A stretch of 64,000 nucleotides of DNA from JAIQFV01 sp041494885 (GTDB lineage Bacteria; Acidobacteriota; Terriglobia; JAIQFV01). The DNA lies in contig JBGQBO010000007.1 of the NCBI GenBank assembly GCA_041494885.1, positions 1-64,000 on the forward strand, written 5' to 3'. Position 1 is the stretch's first letter. Each line of letters begins with the position of its first letter. Of this stretch, positions 36,001-45,567 are shown piece by piece. The notes under the pieces are model-generated. The model did not search any database, had not been told where the DNA came from, and was given only the letters and a program-made list of their open reading frames with translations. The position numbers and the translations under genes were made by a program.

Positions 36001-38116
36001 CGCGGGAATCGTCTCCACAGGCGGCGGGGCCTTGAGTCATGCCGGGTTGATCGCCATCCAGTTTCACAAACCCGCTCTCATCATAGCCGGTCATTGGGAG
36101 CGCGAGGCCAACGGATCAATGGTGCTGTGTTTCCCCACCCTGGAATACCGTGAGGACACCCGGGAGTTGCGCGGCTGGCGCGTGTCGGTGCGGCAGGACA
36201 TGAGGGAACGCGAGCACCGTCTCAAGGAAGGTGATCTTGTCGTCTTGGACGCTGACGAGGGAACGCTGCGCGTGCTGGGGCAGAGTCGCGAAACCATGGC
36301 TCTCCACGAGGGGTTTCAACTGTTCGTTGAGGCCAACCACCGCCTTGGTGGCGCGACCGATATGAAGGAGATTCTGATTCTGCGCGGCTGGCGACTCAGA
36401 GCAATCCATCAGATCGAGAAACTCCTTGCCCGGCTCAACGACCCGGTCCTGGCACAACACGCCGTCTATGAACTCTTCGTTGGCAAGACCTTTGAAGGCA
36501 TTCGAGCAGGGCAGGGCGAAAGAGCGCGGTTTCTGTCGCTGCTTCTTAACAGTCGCGAGTTGGGAGGGACCGTCCGTGAACACCTGCATCATATCGCTCG
36601 AGAACTTGAACGCCGTCATCGGATTTTGTGCGATCGGGCGGAGCGATGCATCCCTACATCAACTTCCACCTGCGAGGTGCTGGCGTTGCGGATCGAAATG
36701 CTGCACCTCCGTCAGTTGCTCGAAGACGTCGCAGGGGCAATGCGGGAGTGTGGCGTGGAGACCCCTCAGTGGAGCGCTTACGAGGTCCCCCGAATTGAAG
36801 CAGCCGTGTATCGCCGCCTCGAAGAGCGGCGTTGGGAGCTCACCAATGCCGTTCGGCATCGGCGCGAAGCTCCAGTCGAAGATCCTCGGATTCGCCATCT
36901 CCTTCGTCAGCTCGAGCGGCTCGACATGGTCCTTGCCCCTGCCCCCCAAGAGGAGCAGGAAGCGCGCGAAAGCGACCGGAATTGGATTAGCGGGCAAGAC
37001 GCCCACGCTCTCCAGACACTCGAGCATCGAACTGTTCTCACACCCGGAGAGAGCGGCTTTGGTTTATTCCCGCTGATCGGTTGGAAGTCTGCCAATCTCG
37101 CAGAGGTGGGGCGTTTGGGTGGCCATGGCCTCGTTCCCCCTTGGTTTGTGGTCACTAATACAGCATTCGAAGTGATGCTTGGACTCCCGCTGACACATCA
37201 CCTCGCCGGGTTAGAGGGTGTCCCCCCCGGGGCATCCACCCTTCGAGAGGCCATCCACGCAATACTTGCTCGAGGAGACATTGATTCCGCACAAAAGTCC
37301 GCTTACATCCGCGCCCTTTGGAAGAAGATGACTCTTCCGCAGAAAATAGCCGAGGAGGTGGTCGTCGCCTACCATAAGCTGGGTGAAGAGACAGCCGGGT
37401 GCGGAGGACCGGAAGAGGGCCCTTCCGCCCTCTTCGTGGCTATCCGCTCCTCCGCGCGTGAGGAGGATGCCGAAATCGCCGCCCGGGCTGGAGAATTCGA
37501 CACTTTTCTTTTCGTCCGCGGGGAGAATTCCCTGCTCGAGCATCTCACGCAAGCTTGGAGTGGCCTTTGGACCGAGCGCGCGATCCACAACCGTGAGGTG
37601 CTGGGCACGGGAGTCGAACAAATTGGAGGAGGCGTGATCCTCCAGCGCATGGTCGGGTCGCGCGTATCCGGCGTCTTGCAAACGATCAACGTCGCTGAAG
37701 GAGAGTTTCGCGAAATCGTGGTCAATGCGGGGCTCGGCCTCGGCGAAGGGGTAGTCTCAGGGGTCGTCGCCGCAGACCAGATTGTGGTCGACAAAGAGAG
37801 TGATCTCGAGAAAGGACCCCTGAGATTCCGTTACATCACCGCTGACAAGCGGGAACAAGTGGTTTTCAACAAGCGAACCGGCCAGGGCACCATGCGTACC
37901 GAGAGCCTTTACCATCAGAGGCTGCGGCCTGCGCTGGAGTATGTCGAACTTTCAGAGTTGATTCGCACCGCCGCCGCATTGGAATCCGCTTACGGTTATC
38001 CCCTGGACATCGAGTTCGGGATCGAAGGAACCCGCCTGTGGATTCTCCAGGTTCGCCCGGTCGCCACTTTCATGTCGATCCTGCGCGAAACCGTGGATCG
38101 ATACCCGCTGTTCTGA
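33017..38116 (+). CDS. Giant PPDK/PEP-synthase-related protein with permuted domains
   Basis: The protein is about 1,699 residues long. Residues 1-930 resemble no family I can name. They are helical, with leucine-rich repeats of HEAT-like character near 60-300 and a mixed part around 450-700. Residues ~940-1090 form a PEP-utilising phosphohistidine domain with STGGGALSHAGLIAIQFHKP, putative His at 1008. A helical linker follows. The C-terminal ~350 residues are the ATP-grasp PPDK N-terminal domain: LIGWKSANLAEVGRLGGHG, VAIRSSAREEDAEIAARAGE, NAGLGLGEGVVSG and LDIEFGIEGTRLWILQVRPV. Canonical enzymes have ATP-grasp first and a PEP/pyruvate barrel last. Here the order is reversed and no barrel is visible. 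It could phosphorylate a partner-bound or unknown substrate. ATG 33017 is the likely start. The malic enzyme-like gene follows 221 bases later. Confidence 0.82.
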   Translation: MDTVKGPTQELPQSRVPVDLSEPRHETDQISALIDSIASQFDFAMDRADRVEADCMQLRQAMDACAPSSKQKYLARLLPLLGKKTGAMPSAVFSLLEESAATGGDPWALIAGMLLAQDRNLSFRALELAVQSAQSGLLPTGLPVLQFFAEQVEREGSPFADPPTLRRIAALLRECGFSTHDGRDPVLTLYLTDKETKVRLLAARLLDLDDHPASLQLAKRLLGSESYAFLRPYLDYTRASHLDLLHLVAPCGLPPTLLASFRIAEELCGEALLKTVIAELGWSHVNLGIEVSECIGISIGGSFPLIVSPAEAPLFETSPEARRSLECFLIVAHGGLPAEKRKPSGDDLVARFRSYNLLHAEALADILDVAPLTREKVRRILSRMDQIVEDFIVLFSLYTPETTILSGLYQELKNRVVSELEKETSELQLSAELTRLVQMFQDPRSLGAVKTLHGLKRYLHQRGLELGIRLVETGGATNRTVDLVVTSRRRVLRSMKKIRYVDFEPETEAARGTSTLTYPVAVLARAFGRQLLHGQDKFPSVRIFCYGNEVHYYLSFANHPAFLRIDYSPPLQGGMIDLQYYGVSKYELSAHPNPSLDAIGLFFRRLEFDVQIENTHIHARYDKERALDLGTLCEKAEALLALTSYLMDVDWVIGNLSLNAEARQKVAEAWAEKLASWGVLPLDQLLTRDRLGILAAVETGPAGEREIAWPGVGSYCDRFNTTTWAEFLLPLKTRLDKLGQGLIRLGAEESQRSWGQIGIERALLRPLRDAMVRRELAATREGPCRTPQELFRREHVAEKFAEILDSVDETIFTCAILASLVAPLERSLRFETTGTVNGYEVQRARIALRGENLSLYVLRDRSGIARLALFARGETLFLSRETEQAPWHSNANTSATELAALLRCNNYTVSPMGDSFPTGPPDAHAIRESFQRENGVRRPPSQSGERIVAGVKASPGRAVGTALFGTGGRSPKDFVGAVMVAPFVRPEESTFLFHSAGIVSTGGGALSHAGLIAIQFHKPALIIAGHWEREANGSMVLCFPTLEYREDTRELRGWRVSVRQDMREREHRLKEGDLVVLDADEGTLRVLGQSRETMALHEGFQLFVEANHRLGGATDMKEILILRGWRLRAIHQIEKLLARLNDPVLAQHAVYELFVGKTFEGIRAGQGERARFLSLLLNSRELGGTVREHLHHIARELERRHRILCDRAERCIPTSTSTCEVLALRIEMLHLRQLLEDVAGAMRECGVETPQWSAYEVPRIEAAVYRRLEERRWELTNAVRHRREAPVEDPRIRHLLRQLERLDMVLAPAPQEEQEARESDRNWISGQDAHALQTLEHRTVLTPGESGFGLFPLIGWKSANLAEVGRLGGHGLVPPWFVVTNTAFEVMLGLPLTHHLAGLEGVPPGASTLREAIHAILARGDIDSAQKSAYIRALWKKMTLPQKIAEEVVVAYHKLGEETAGCGGPEEGPSALFVAIRSSAREEDAEIAARAGEFDTFLFVRGENSLLEHLTQAWSGLWTERAIHNREVLGTGVEQIGGGVILQRMVGSRVSGVLQTINVAEGEFREIVVNAGLGLGEGVVSGVVAADQIVVDKESDLEKGPLRFRYITADKREQVVFNKRTGQGTMRTESLYHQRLRPALEYVELSELIRTAAALESAYGYPLDIEFGIEGTRLWILQVRPVATFMSILRETVDRYPLF

Positions 38117-38337
38117 GCGAGGAGTTGCAATAGAAGCATTTCATGAGGAAGCCAGGAAGCCAAAAAAAGGTAAAACTAAGTCCAAAGTGCCCGAGCCAAG
38201 GTCATCGGTGTTGACTCGTGGAATCATCGCCTTGTGTTTGGTCTTGGGTCTTAAGTCTTGAGTCCAGGGTCATGGGTCATGGCCCATAGTTCTCCTATCT
38301 CCCTGGTTTCTTCATAGAACTCTAAGGAGGCTTAGTC

Positions 38338-40593
38338 ATGATACGGCGAGAGGATTCCCTTGAATACCACGCATCCGGACGAGCAGGCAAGATTGAGGTG
38401 CGGGGTACCACGCCCTGTTTGACCCCACGCGAGATGCGCCTCGCATACCTCCCGGGCGCATCCTTTCCGTCCCAGGAGATCGCTCAGGACCCTTCGGCGG
38501 TCTTCCGTTACACGTCACGAGGAAACCTGGTGGGCGTGATCACCAATGGCACGGCGGTACCTGGTTTGGGTGACATCGGCCCCTTAGCCGCCAAACCCAT
38601 GCAGGAAGGCATGGCTGTCCTCTTCAAGCGACTCGCAGACATTGATGTCTTTGACCTGGAATTGAACACCACTGACCCGGACCGTTTGGTTGAAACGGTC
38701 AAGCTGCTTGAACCAACCTTTGGCGGGATCAACTTGAAGGATATTCGGGCTCCCGAAGGGCTTTATATCTACGACCGGCTAATCGAGAGCCTGAACATCC
38801 CCGTCTTCCATGAGAACCTCTACAGCAATGCTGTTGTCGCCGCGGCGGCACTGCTCAATGCCCTGGACCTGGTTGAGAAGCGAATCGACCAGATTCGCGT
38901 CGTCATTTGCGGGGCGCGGACCGTCGGGACCGGATGCGCGCGTCTCTTCTTGTGCCTGGGTGTGCATCCTGAAAACCTTCTCATGTATGATTCCGAAGGC
39001 CTGGTTCATCCGGACCGCAACGAGTTGCACGACTACCAGCGCGTCTTTGCACGGGATCACGAGGCCCGGGATTTAGCGAGTGGGGTACGTGGCGCCGACG
39101 TCCTCGTGGGTGCATCCACAGCGGGGGTGTTCACTCAGGAGATGATCCGGTCCATGAACCGATTCCCTATCGTCTTCTGTCTTGCTACCCCACAACCCGA
39201 AATCAGCTACGAAGCGGCCCGAGGGTGCCGCCAGGATGTGATCGTGGCCACGAGTCTCGATCAATACCCCAATGCCCTGGTCGACCTCTTGAGTTTTCCT
39301 TACATCTTCCGCGGGGCCCTGGATGTCCAGGCAACGCGCATCACTGAGGGAATGATGGTAGCGGCCGCACGCGCCCTCGCAGAACTGGCAAAAGACGATG
39401 TTGTCGAGGAGGTGGAGCGGGCTTACGGCGGCGAACACTTCAGCTTTGGGCCTGAATACCTGTTGCCCAAGCCCATTGACCCGCGCATCCTGGTGCGCGA
39501 ATCCGCAGCGGTGGCTCAACAGGCTATCGAGGAAGGGATCGCACGCCGTCCTGTGCCGACCGAGACCTACCAGGAGAGCCTGACCGCACGGCTGGGAACG
39601 GGCCGTGAAATCATGCGGGGAATGATCCTCACGGCGCGTCAAGAAGAATTCCGGGTTGTCTTCTCTGAGGGCACCAACGAGACGATCCTGCGTGCGTGCA
39701 ATATCCTGGTGGATGAAGGAATCGCACGCCCCATTCTGGTGGGGCGTGAGAGCGAGGTTCGAGAGGCGATTGAACGGCTGCGATTCGACCTCGGCGGTGT
39801 GCCGGTGGTGGATCCCGCTCGCAGCCCGCGGGTCGAGGCTTACGCGGAGGCCTACTTTCAAATGAGGCGCCGCCGCGGCGTGATGCGAGGAGCCGCGACC
39901 CAACGCTTGCGTCAGCAAGACTACTTCGCCGCCCTCATGGTTCACACCGGGGACGCCGACATGATGATCGCCGGGGTCTCCCACCACTACGTCGAATCAC
40001 TCCGGATTATCCTGGAGGTAATCGGCCCGGCGGCGGGCGTCGGCCGGGTCTCGAGCCACTACCTGGTGCTGCGTCCCCAGGGCGCGGTCTTGCTGGCCGA
40101 CTGCGCAGTCAACATCGACCCCAACGCCGGGGAGTTGGCGGAGATCGCCCTGCTGGCTGCCCGCATGGCCCATTCCCTGTCTATCGAACCGAGGGTGGCC
40201 ATGCTCTCATTCTCCAACTTCGGCAGTGTCGATCATCCGCTTGCCCGCAAGGTGCGCGAGGCTACCGCCATCGCGAAACAACACGCCCCGGACCTGGTGA
40301 TTGATGGCGAAATGCAGCTTGCCGCCGCCCTCAACAGCTCGATTCGATTGCAGCATTTCCCTTTTTCCAACCTCGAAAAGGACGCCAACGTTCTTATCTT
40401 TCCCGGCTTACATTCGGGAAATCTGGCGGTGCAATTGCTGGAAAACGTCGGAGGCGCCGTCCCCATCGGACCCATCCTCATGGGAACACGCTTGCCCGTC
40501 CACCTGCTTCAGTTCGGCGCGACTGCGGAGGAGGTCGTGAACCTCACGACCATCGGCATCGTTGAGGCTGCTGCCCTCCGGCGTACGGCCTAA
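38338..40593 (+). CDS. Malic enzyme-phosphate acetyltransferase fusion with degenerate malic enzyme site
   Basis: The 751-residue protein has MaeB-type architecture: malic enzyme domain ~1-420 and phosphotransacetylase-like domain ~425-751 (GEMQLAAALN, FPFSNLEKDANVLIFPGL, GPILMGTRLPVHLLQFGAT). The malic half keeps NGTAVPGLGDIGPLA and Tyr37, but the catalytic lysine of the usual MEGK motif is Met92. The metal ligands Glu-Asp of NLED are Lys134-Asp135, and the HDDQHGTA motif reads HENLYSNA, losing the second metal-ligand Asp (Asn160). The nucleotide loop is GARTVG. Decarboxylation as in normal malic enzyme is therefore doubtful. A sensory or regulatory role, or a changed reaction, is likelier. 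AAGGAGG precedes the ATG. Probably paired with the giant PPDK-like gene upstream. Confidence 0.85.
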   Translation: MIRREDSLEYHASGRAGKIEVRGTTPCLTPREMRLAYLPGASFPSQEIAQDPSAVFRYTSRGNLVGVITNGTAVPGLGDIGPLAAKPMQEGMAVLFKRLADIDVFDLELNTTDPDRLVETVKLLEPTFGGINLKDIRAPEGLYIYDRLIESLNIPVFHENLYSNAVVAAAALLNALDLVEKRIDQIRVVICGARTVGTGCARLFLCLGVHPENLLMYDSEGLVHPDRNELHDYQRVFARDHEARDLASGVRGADVLVGASTAGVFTQEMIRSMNRFPIVFCLATPQPEISYEAARGCRQDVIVATSLDQYPNALVDLLSFPYIFRGALDVQATRITEGMMVAAARALAELAKDDVVEEVERAYGGEHFSFGPEYLLPKPIDPRILVRESAAVAQQAIEEGIARRPVPTETYQESLTARLGTGREIMRGMILTARQEEFRVVFSEGTNETILRACNILVDEGIARPILVGRESEVREAIERLRFDLGGVPVVDPARSPRVEAYAEAYFQMRRRRGVMRGAATQRLRQQDYFAALMVHTGDADMMIAGVSHHYVESLRIILEVIGPAAGVGRVSSHYLVLRPQGAVLLADCAVNIDPNAGELAEIALLAARMAHSLSIEPRVAMLSFSNFGSVDHPLARKVREATAIAKQHAPDLVIDGEMQLAAALNSSIRLQHFPFSNLEKDANVLIFPGLHSGNLAVQLLENVGGAVPIGPILMGTRLPVHLLQFGATAEEVVNLTTIGIVEAAALRRTA

Positions 40594-40642
40594 CAGTCCC
40601 CTTTCTGTTTGAAAGGATAAGGTCAATCAGGTTAGGTCGCCG

Positions 40643-40738
40643 GTGCTTACGGAGTTCGATGGTTTCTCCCTGGTGGAATTGGGAATGCGGCGGGCGGTGA
40701 CCATTCTGCCCTTGGGGTCCCTCGAGTCACTCTTTCTA
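40643..40738 (+). pseudogene. Possible N-terminal remnant of a creatininase-family gene
   Basis: A GTG-started frame reads MLTEFDGFSLVELGMRRAV then TILPLGSLESL, similar to the opening of creatininase/amidohydrolase family proteins (a TW-x-E, x-x-x-PVGSxEQHG pattern). The similarity ends just before the metal-binding motif and the rest is absent. This is weak evidence. Confidence 0.3.
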
Positions 40739-41150
40739 AAATCAGAAGATCGGGCACACTCCCAGAATACGGGCACAGTCCCTTCGCTGCATCGCCCGCA
40801 CGCCCTGAAATTTATGTTTCATTTGTAAAGATTTCTCCGTAGAATCTCCACTGAAAAGCCCATTTGCAAAAGTTGATTCCAAGCCGTCAGGCGCTCTAGT
40901 CGTTCGAAGCGGCTGACATGTCAGCGGTTTCACTCATTCCTCTATTCCATCGCGGAGAGAGCGATGGGTTGGGTGGCATTGACTTTGGTCAATTGCCGTA
41001 TGGGTCGAACCCGACGCGTGCGCAAGTCTATCCGGGTGAAATACGGGCTCTCTCATGTGGAGTCGCAGACATGACCAGCCACCGCGGACATGTCAGCACC
41101 ACCCGATATGAATTTTCGGATCAAAATAAACAACTGAAGGGAGAATCAGG
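40739..41150. other. Spacer with palindromic sites
   Basis: No gene is seen. A perfect GCTGACATGTCAGC palindrome lies at 40912-40925 and a related half (GACATGTCAGCA) near 41087-41098, which could be operator-like or repeat ends. The ribosome site GGGAGAATC precedes the next gene. Confidence 0.35.
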
Positions 41151-41552
41151 ATGTTCAAGCAAGTCGACTATGTGATGGTGACCGTTTCCGATATGAGCCG
41201 CTCGATCGAATTTTATCGTGACAAACTGGGGTTCCCGTTGAAGTTTGAATCCAAGGACTGGACGGAATTTCAAACCGGTCCGACGACTCTGGCGTTGCAC
41301 GGCGGGGGAATTCCCCGACCGGCCTCGCCAGGCGGATCTCCCGAGCAGCCCTGCGCCGGGACATGCTCCATCGGGTTTACCGTCCAAGACGTAGAACAGA
41401 GTTTCAACGAATTGAAAGCCAAGGGCGTGAGATTTGTTTTGCCCCCCATGGTGCGCGGCGAGGAAGGAATCAAATTGACCGTGTGCATCGATCCGGATGG
41501 ACTTCCGATTTCCCTTGCCGAAGCTCTCCAACAGGCCGCCGCAGCGAGCTGA
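41151..41552 (+). CDS. VOC family (glyoxalase I-like) protein
   Basis: The 133-residue protein starts with VDYVMVTVSDMSRSIEFYRD, has a Gly/Pro-rich loop (LHGGGIPRPASPGGSPEQP), CSIGFTVQDVEQSFNELKAK and the terminal metal Glu region KLTVCIDPDGLPISLAEAL. GGGAGA precedes the ATG. It is monocistronic and convergent with a sugar kinase gene. Substrate cannot be assigned. Confidence 0.88.
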   Translation: MFKQVDYVMVTVSDMSRSIEFYRDKLGFPLKFESKDWTEFQTGPTTLALHGGGIPRPASPGGSPEQPCAGTCSIGFTVQDVEQSFNELKAKGVRFVLPPMVRGEEGIKLTVCIDPDGLPISLAEALQQAAAAS

Positions 41553-41727
41553 GAACCGAGAATTCGGATTCATCGCAAAGTGCGCGGAAGTCGCAGGAAA
41601 GTATTCCAAGGGTTCAAGGTGTGCAGGGTTGGCGGTCCTTGGGTTTCTTAGCGCGCTTTGCGGTTCGCTTTCAGGTTTAGTGAACTCGGAAGCACAATAA
41701 TCGTGAAAGGAACTGAAGTTTAAGGGC

Positions 41728-42675
41728 TTATCGGTTGGTTTGAATGAGATTCTCCACCTCCTGCCGGTTGGACATGGCGCGGGCACCCACCTGGGTGCAA
41801 CACAGTGCCGCGCAGGCATTGGCAAAGGAGGCAACCCGGTCGAGCGGCCAACCTTGAAGCAGCGCATACGAGAGTCCGCCCATGAAGGCGTCTCCCGCGC
41901 CTGTTGTGTCCATCACCTTCACTTTGAACGAGGGCCGATGCACCTTCGACTGCTTCGTGGCGAGAAGGCAACCATCGCTTCCCATTGTCAAGGCCACCAT
42001 TTCCGGGCCCAACGCCAGTAATCCTGCCGCCATCTCCTCATAATCGTCCTGCCGGGTGAGCTCCCGGGCTGCTGCCTTGCAGGGCTTCAAGACATCGGTC
42101 AATCGCAAGGCTTCTTTGAGATCGTTTTCCGAGCCGAGTCCGGCTTGGACGAAATAGGTAGGATCGACATCGAGGTCGAAGATCACCTTGACTCCGGCGG
42201 ATTTGGCGATCCGGATCGCCTCCAGGACCGGCGCCAGAGGCAGTTGCGAAGCCTCCGTGTGGAAATGTTTCGCCTGCCGGATGTACGGCGCAAACAGGCT
42301 CCGGATCTGATCCGGAGTCACCGTGGCGGTGACATTCGGGAACATGTAGATACAACGTTCCCCGCGAGCATCGACCGGGATCCAGGTCATTGAGGAGAGC
42401 CCTCCCTGGACCCGTTCGACCGCGCTCGTATCCATATGGTCCGCGATGAAGGCGTCCAAGATGATTCGGCCATTGGCATCGTCGCCGATCAATCCGAACC
42501 AGCCCGCACTGGCCCCTAAGCGTGCCACCTGGGTGAGATTGTTGGCGGTTACACCCCCCGCGTGGACCTCCAATCGATTCACATTGATCTTTTCCTCGCC
42601 CCCAATCAGATTCGGGACCAGAGCGAAGAAATCGACGGTACAACTTCCCAGACCTACAACATCCACGGAGTTCAT
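41728..42675 (-). CDS. PfkB-family carbohydrate/nucleoside kinase
   Basis: The 315-residue protein has the ribokinase fold: VDVVGLGSCTVDFFALVPNL, the substrate-site GGVTANNLTQVARLGASAGW, AKHFHTEASQL and the C-terminal signature DTTGAGDAFMGGL with the catalytic base Asp and anion hole. Sugar kinases of this type phosphorylate ribose, 2-keto-3-deoxygluconate or related compounds. The exact substrate is not clear. I chose ATG 42675 because GGGAGGGG lies just upstream. The longer frame to 42783 looks non-coding. It is divergent from the hydrogenase operon. Confidence 0.9.
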   Translation of the reverse strand: MNSVDVVGLGSCTVDFFALVPNLIGGEEKINVNRLEVHAGGVTANNLTQVARLGASAGWFGLIGDDANGRIILDAFIADHMDTSAVERVQGGLSSMTWIPVDARGERCIYMFPNVTATVTPDQIRSLFAPYIRQAKHFHTEASQLPLAPVLEAIRIAKSAGVKVIFDLDVDPTYFVQAGLGSENDLKEALRLTDVLKPCKAAARELTRQDDYEEMAAGLLALGPEMVALTMGSDGCLLATKQSKVHRPSFKVKVMDTTGAGDAFMGGLSYALLQGWPLDRVASFANACAALCCTQVGARAMSNRQEVENLIQTNR

Positions 42676-43079
42676 TGCCCCTCCCTTAACGGATTCTTTT
42701 CGTATGGACAGATCAGTGTGATTTAAGACCCTGGACTCGGATGCCATGGAGAGAGATCCACACCGGGAACAGGCAAGATTCACCCGGGCTCTAAGATCTC
42801 AAAAAAATGAATGAAAGCAGCGTAAAACTTTATAGAAATAAGCAGATTAATTTTACAACTGGGATGAAAGAGCTGTCAGTTAAATTGTTGTCACAGAAGA
42901 AAACGCAGCGCCCATCTCGAGATCACCAATAAACTCCCCTCCCCCAACGCTCCCTTCAACCATCTGGCTTCTGCAAAATCCACCTTTCCGAACCTTTTTG
43001 TCCTTCATCGTTTTATCTTCAAAAAATGTTTGTGAAGGATTTCTCAATTCGATATAATCCGGGATGGAGGCTTCTTGTC
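42676..43079. other. AT-rich divergent spacer between the PfkB kinase and hydrogenase operons
   Basis: The spacer is AT-rich around 42790-42890, where promoters are expected in both directions. I looked for a sigma-54 -24/-12 site like that at 56789 and found none with correct spacing. A ribosome site (GGAGG at 43066-43070) ends it. Confidence 0.4.
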
Positions 43080-44252
43080 ATGAGCGCACCGCCGCGCGAA
43101 GTCCGCGATCAATTCCGAATCCAGATCCACGGCCTCGAAGCGATGATCCAAGCCTTGCGTCGCCAGGGCTTCCAAGTGATGGGACCCACGGTCGGCGACG
43201 GCGCCATCGTTTACGATGAACTGACTTCCATGGCTGACCTTCCGGTGGGATGGACGGATGATCAAGAGGGCGGAATTTACAGACTCAAGAAACGTGCTGA
43301 TCGGGCCGTTTTCGGATTTACGTTGGGCCCGCATTCATGGAAGAGATATCTCCATCCCGCGGTGCTACGCCTATGGAAGGCAGCCCGTGACGGGGTGGGC
43401 TTCATCGCCTCCGAGGAGAGCGGGGAGATCCAGAAGCTTGCCTTTCTCGGAGTACGCGCGTGCGAGATACATGCGATTGCCATCCAGGATAAAGTCCTGA
43501 CTGAAGGAACCTTCCGGGATCCAGCCTATCATACCCGCCGTGAACAGTTATTCATCGTCGCGGTCAACTGTACACAATCAGGTGGCACCTGTTTCTGCAA
43601 GTCCATGGGCACCGGTCCCCAGGTGAGCTTCGGCTTCGATCTGGCATTGACAGAAGTTCAGACCGGAAAGGATCACTATTTGATTGCGCAAGTCGGGACA
43701 GACCGGGGCGCAGCGTTGCTGGACGAGATACCGCATGAAAAGGCAACCGAAGAAGAAGTCAAGGAGGCCGCGGGATGTGTTGAGTCAGTGTCCAGTCAGA
43801 TGGGGCGTCACCTCGATACCCGGGATCTCAAGGAACTTTTGTATCGCAGCTATGAGCATCCTCGATGGGATGAAGTGGCGGAACGCTGTTTGAATTGTGC
43901 CAACTGCACGATGGTCTGCCCCACTTGTTTTTGCACCACCGTGGAAGATCTCACCGACCTTACCGGTACACAGGCCGAACGCTGGCGCAAATGGGATTCC
44001 TGTTTTACCACCGATTTTTCCTATATCCACGGGGGAAGCGTCCGGGCCTCCCGCAAGTCCCGTTACCGGCAATGGCTCACCCACAAACTGGCCACGTGGA
44101 TCGATCAGTTTGGCAGTTCAGGGTGCGTGGGTTGTGGGCGATGTATCACGTGGTGTCCGGTGGCCATCGATCTCACCGAAGAGGTCCTCGCCATCCGTCA
44201 AGGTGGATCCGCCGATAGTTTAGCCCTCTCTACGAAGGAGGAGCAATCATGA
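43080..44252 (+). CDS. Group 3b hydrogenase beta subunit (4Fe-4S, HydB/HyhB type)
   Basis: The 390-residue protein resembles sulfhydrogenase beta/anaerobic sulfite reductase A subunits. The first two thirds form an iron-sulfur-associated fold with FLGVRACEIHAIAIQDKVL and NCTQSGGTCFCKSMG. Two ferredoxin-like cluster sets follow: CLNCANCTMVCPTCFC and CVGCGRCITWCPVAIDLTEE. It transfers electrons between the [NiFe] dimer and the flavin subunit. ATG 43080 with GGAGG nine bases upstream is preferred over ATG 43026. The gene overlaps the next by ATGA. Confidence 0.92.
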   Translation: MSAPPREVRDQFRIQIHGLEAMIQALRRQGFQVMGPTVGDGAIVYDELTSMADLPVGWTDDQEGGIYRLKKRADRAVFGFTLGPHSWKRYLHPAVLRLWKAARDGVGFIASEESGEIQKLAFLGVRACEIHAIAIQDKVLTEGTFRDPAYHTRREQLFIVAVNCTQSGGTCFCKSMGTGPQVSFGFDLALTEVQTGKDHYLIAQVGTDRGAALLDEIPHEKATEEEVKEAAGCVESVSSQMGRHLDTRDLKELLYRSYEHPRWDEVAERCLNCANCTMVCPTCFCTTVEDLTDLTGTQAERWRKWDSCFTTDFSYIHGGSVRASRKSRYRQWLTHKLATWIDQFGSSGCVGCGRCITWCPVAIDLTEEVLAIRQGGSADSLALSTKEEQS

Positions 44253-44713
44253 TAGATACACTTCAACCAATCCTGGCAGCGCATCCCTTTCTAAGCGACC
44301 TTTCCCCGCAACATCTTGACCTGGTGGTGGGATGCGCTTCAAACGTCCGCTTTGAGGCGGGGAAGTACCTCTTTAGAGAGGAAGAGGAGGCGAACCAGTT
44401 CTACATCATTCGTGAGGGCAAGGTGGCGGTGGAGATTCGAACGCCCAACCGGGGTTCGATCACCGTTCAAACCGTGGACGCCGGTGAAATTTTGGGATGG
44501 TCGTGGCTGCTTCCTCCTTACCAGTGGCATTTCGACGCACGCGCCAGTGTGCCGACCCGTGCCATTGCCCTGGATGGCAAATGCCTGCGGGCCAAATGCG
44601 AAAACGACCATGACCTGGGATATGAACTCTTGAAGCGATTTGCCCAAATCATGGAACAACGGTTGGAGGCCACAAGATTGCAACTCCTGGATGTTTATGG
44701 CAACCCTTCTTGA
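44249..44713 (+). CDS. Cyclic nucleotide-binding domain protein in the hydrogenase operon
   Basis: The 154-residue protein is a single cNMP-binding fold: LSDLSPQHLDLVVGCASNVRF, LFREEEEANQFYIIREGKVA, EILGWSWLLPPYQWHFDARA and a C-terminal helix CENDHDLGYELLKRFAQIME. It has no DNA-binding domain, so it is not a complete Crp/Fnr regulator. It starts inside the stop of the beta subunit gene and lies 13 bases before the flavin subunit, so it is cotranscribed and likely modulates or assembles the complex. Confidence 0.88.
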   Translation: MIDTLQPILAAHPFLSDLSPQHLDLVVGCASNVRFEAGKYLFREEEEANQFYIIREGKVAVEIRTPNRGSITVQTVDAGEILGWSWLLPPYQWHFDARASVPTRAIALDGKCLRAKCENDHDLGYELLKRFAQIMEQRLEATRLQLLDVYGNPS

Positions 44714-44726
44714 AAGGCACGAGACC

Positions 44727-45566
<840 letters not shown>

Positions 45567-45567
45567 C

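Noticed and set aside
20529..40626. Shared word AAAGGATAAGG(A/T)CAA at about 20529, 26327 (inverse) and 40608
   Set aside because: Only 15-17 bases, at unrelated sites without structure. Could be chance, or an operator too weakly supported to report.
42900..43000. Possible sigma-54 promoter upstream of the group 3b operon (CTGGCTTCTGCAAA)
   Set aside because: The spacing between GG and GC is far shorter than the required 10 bp.
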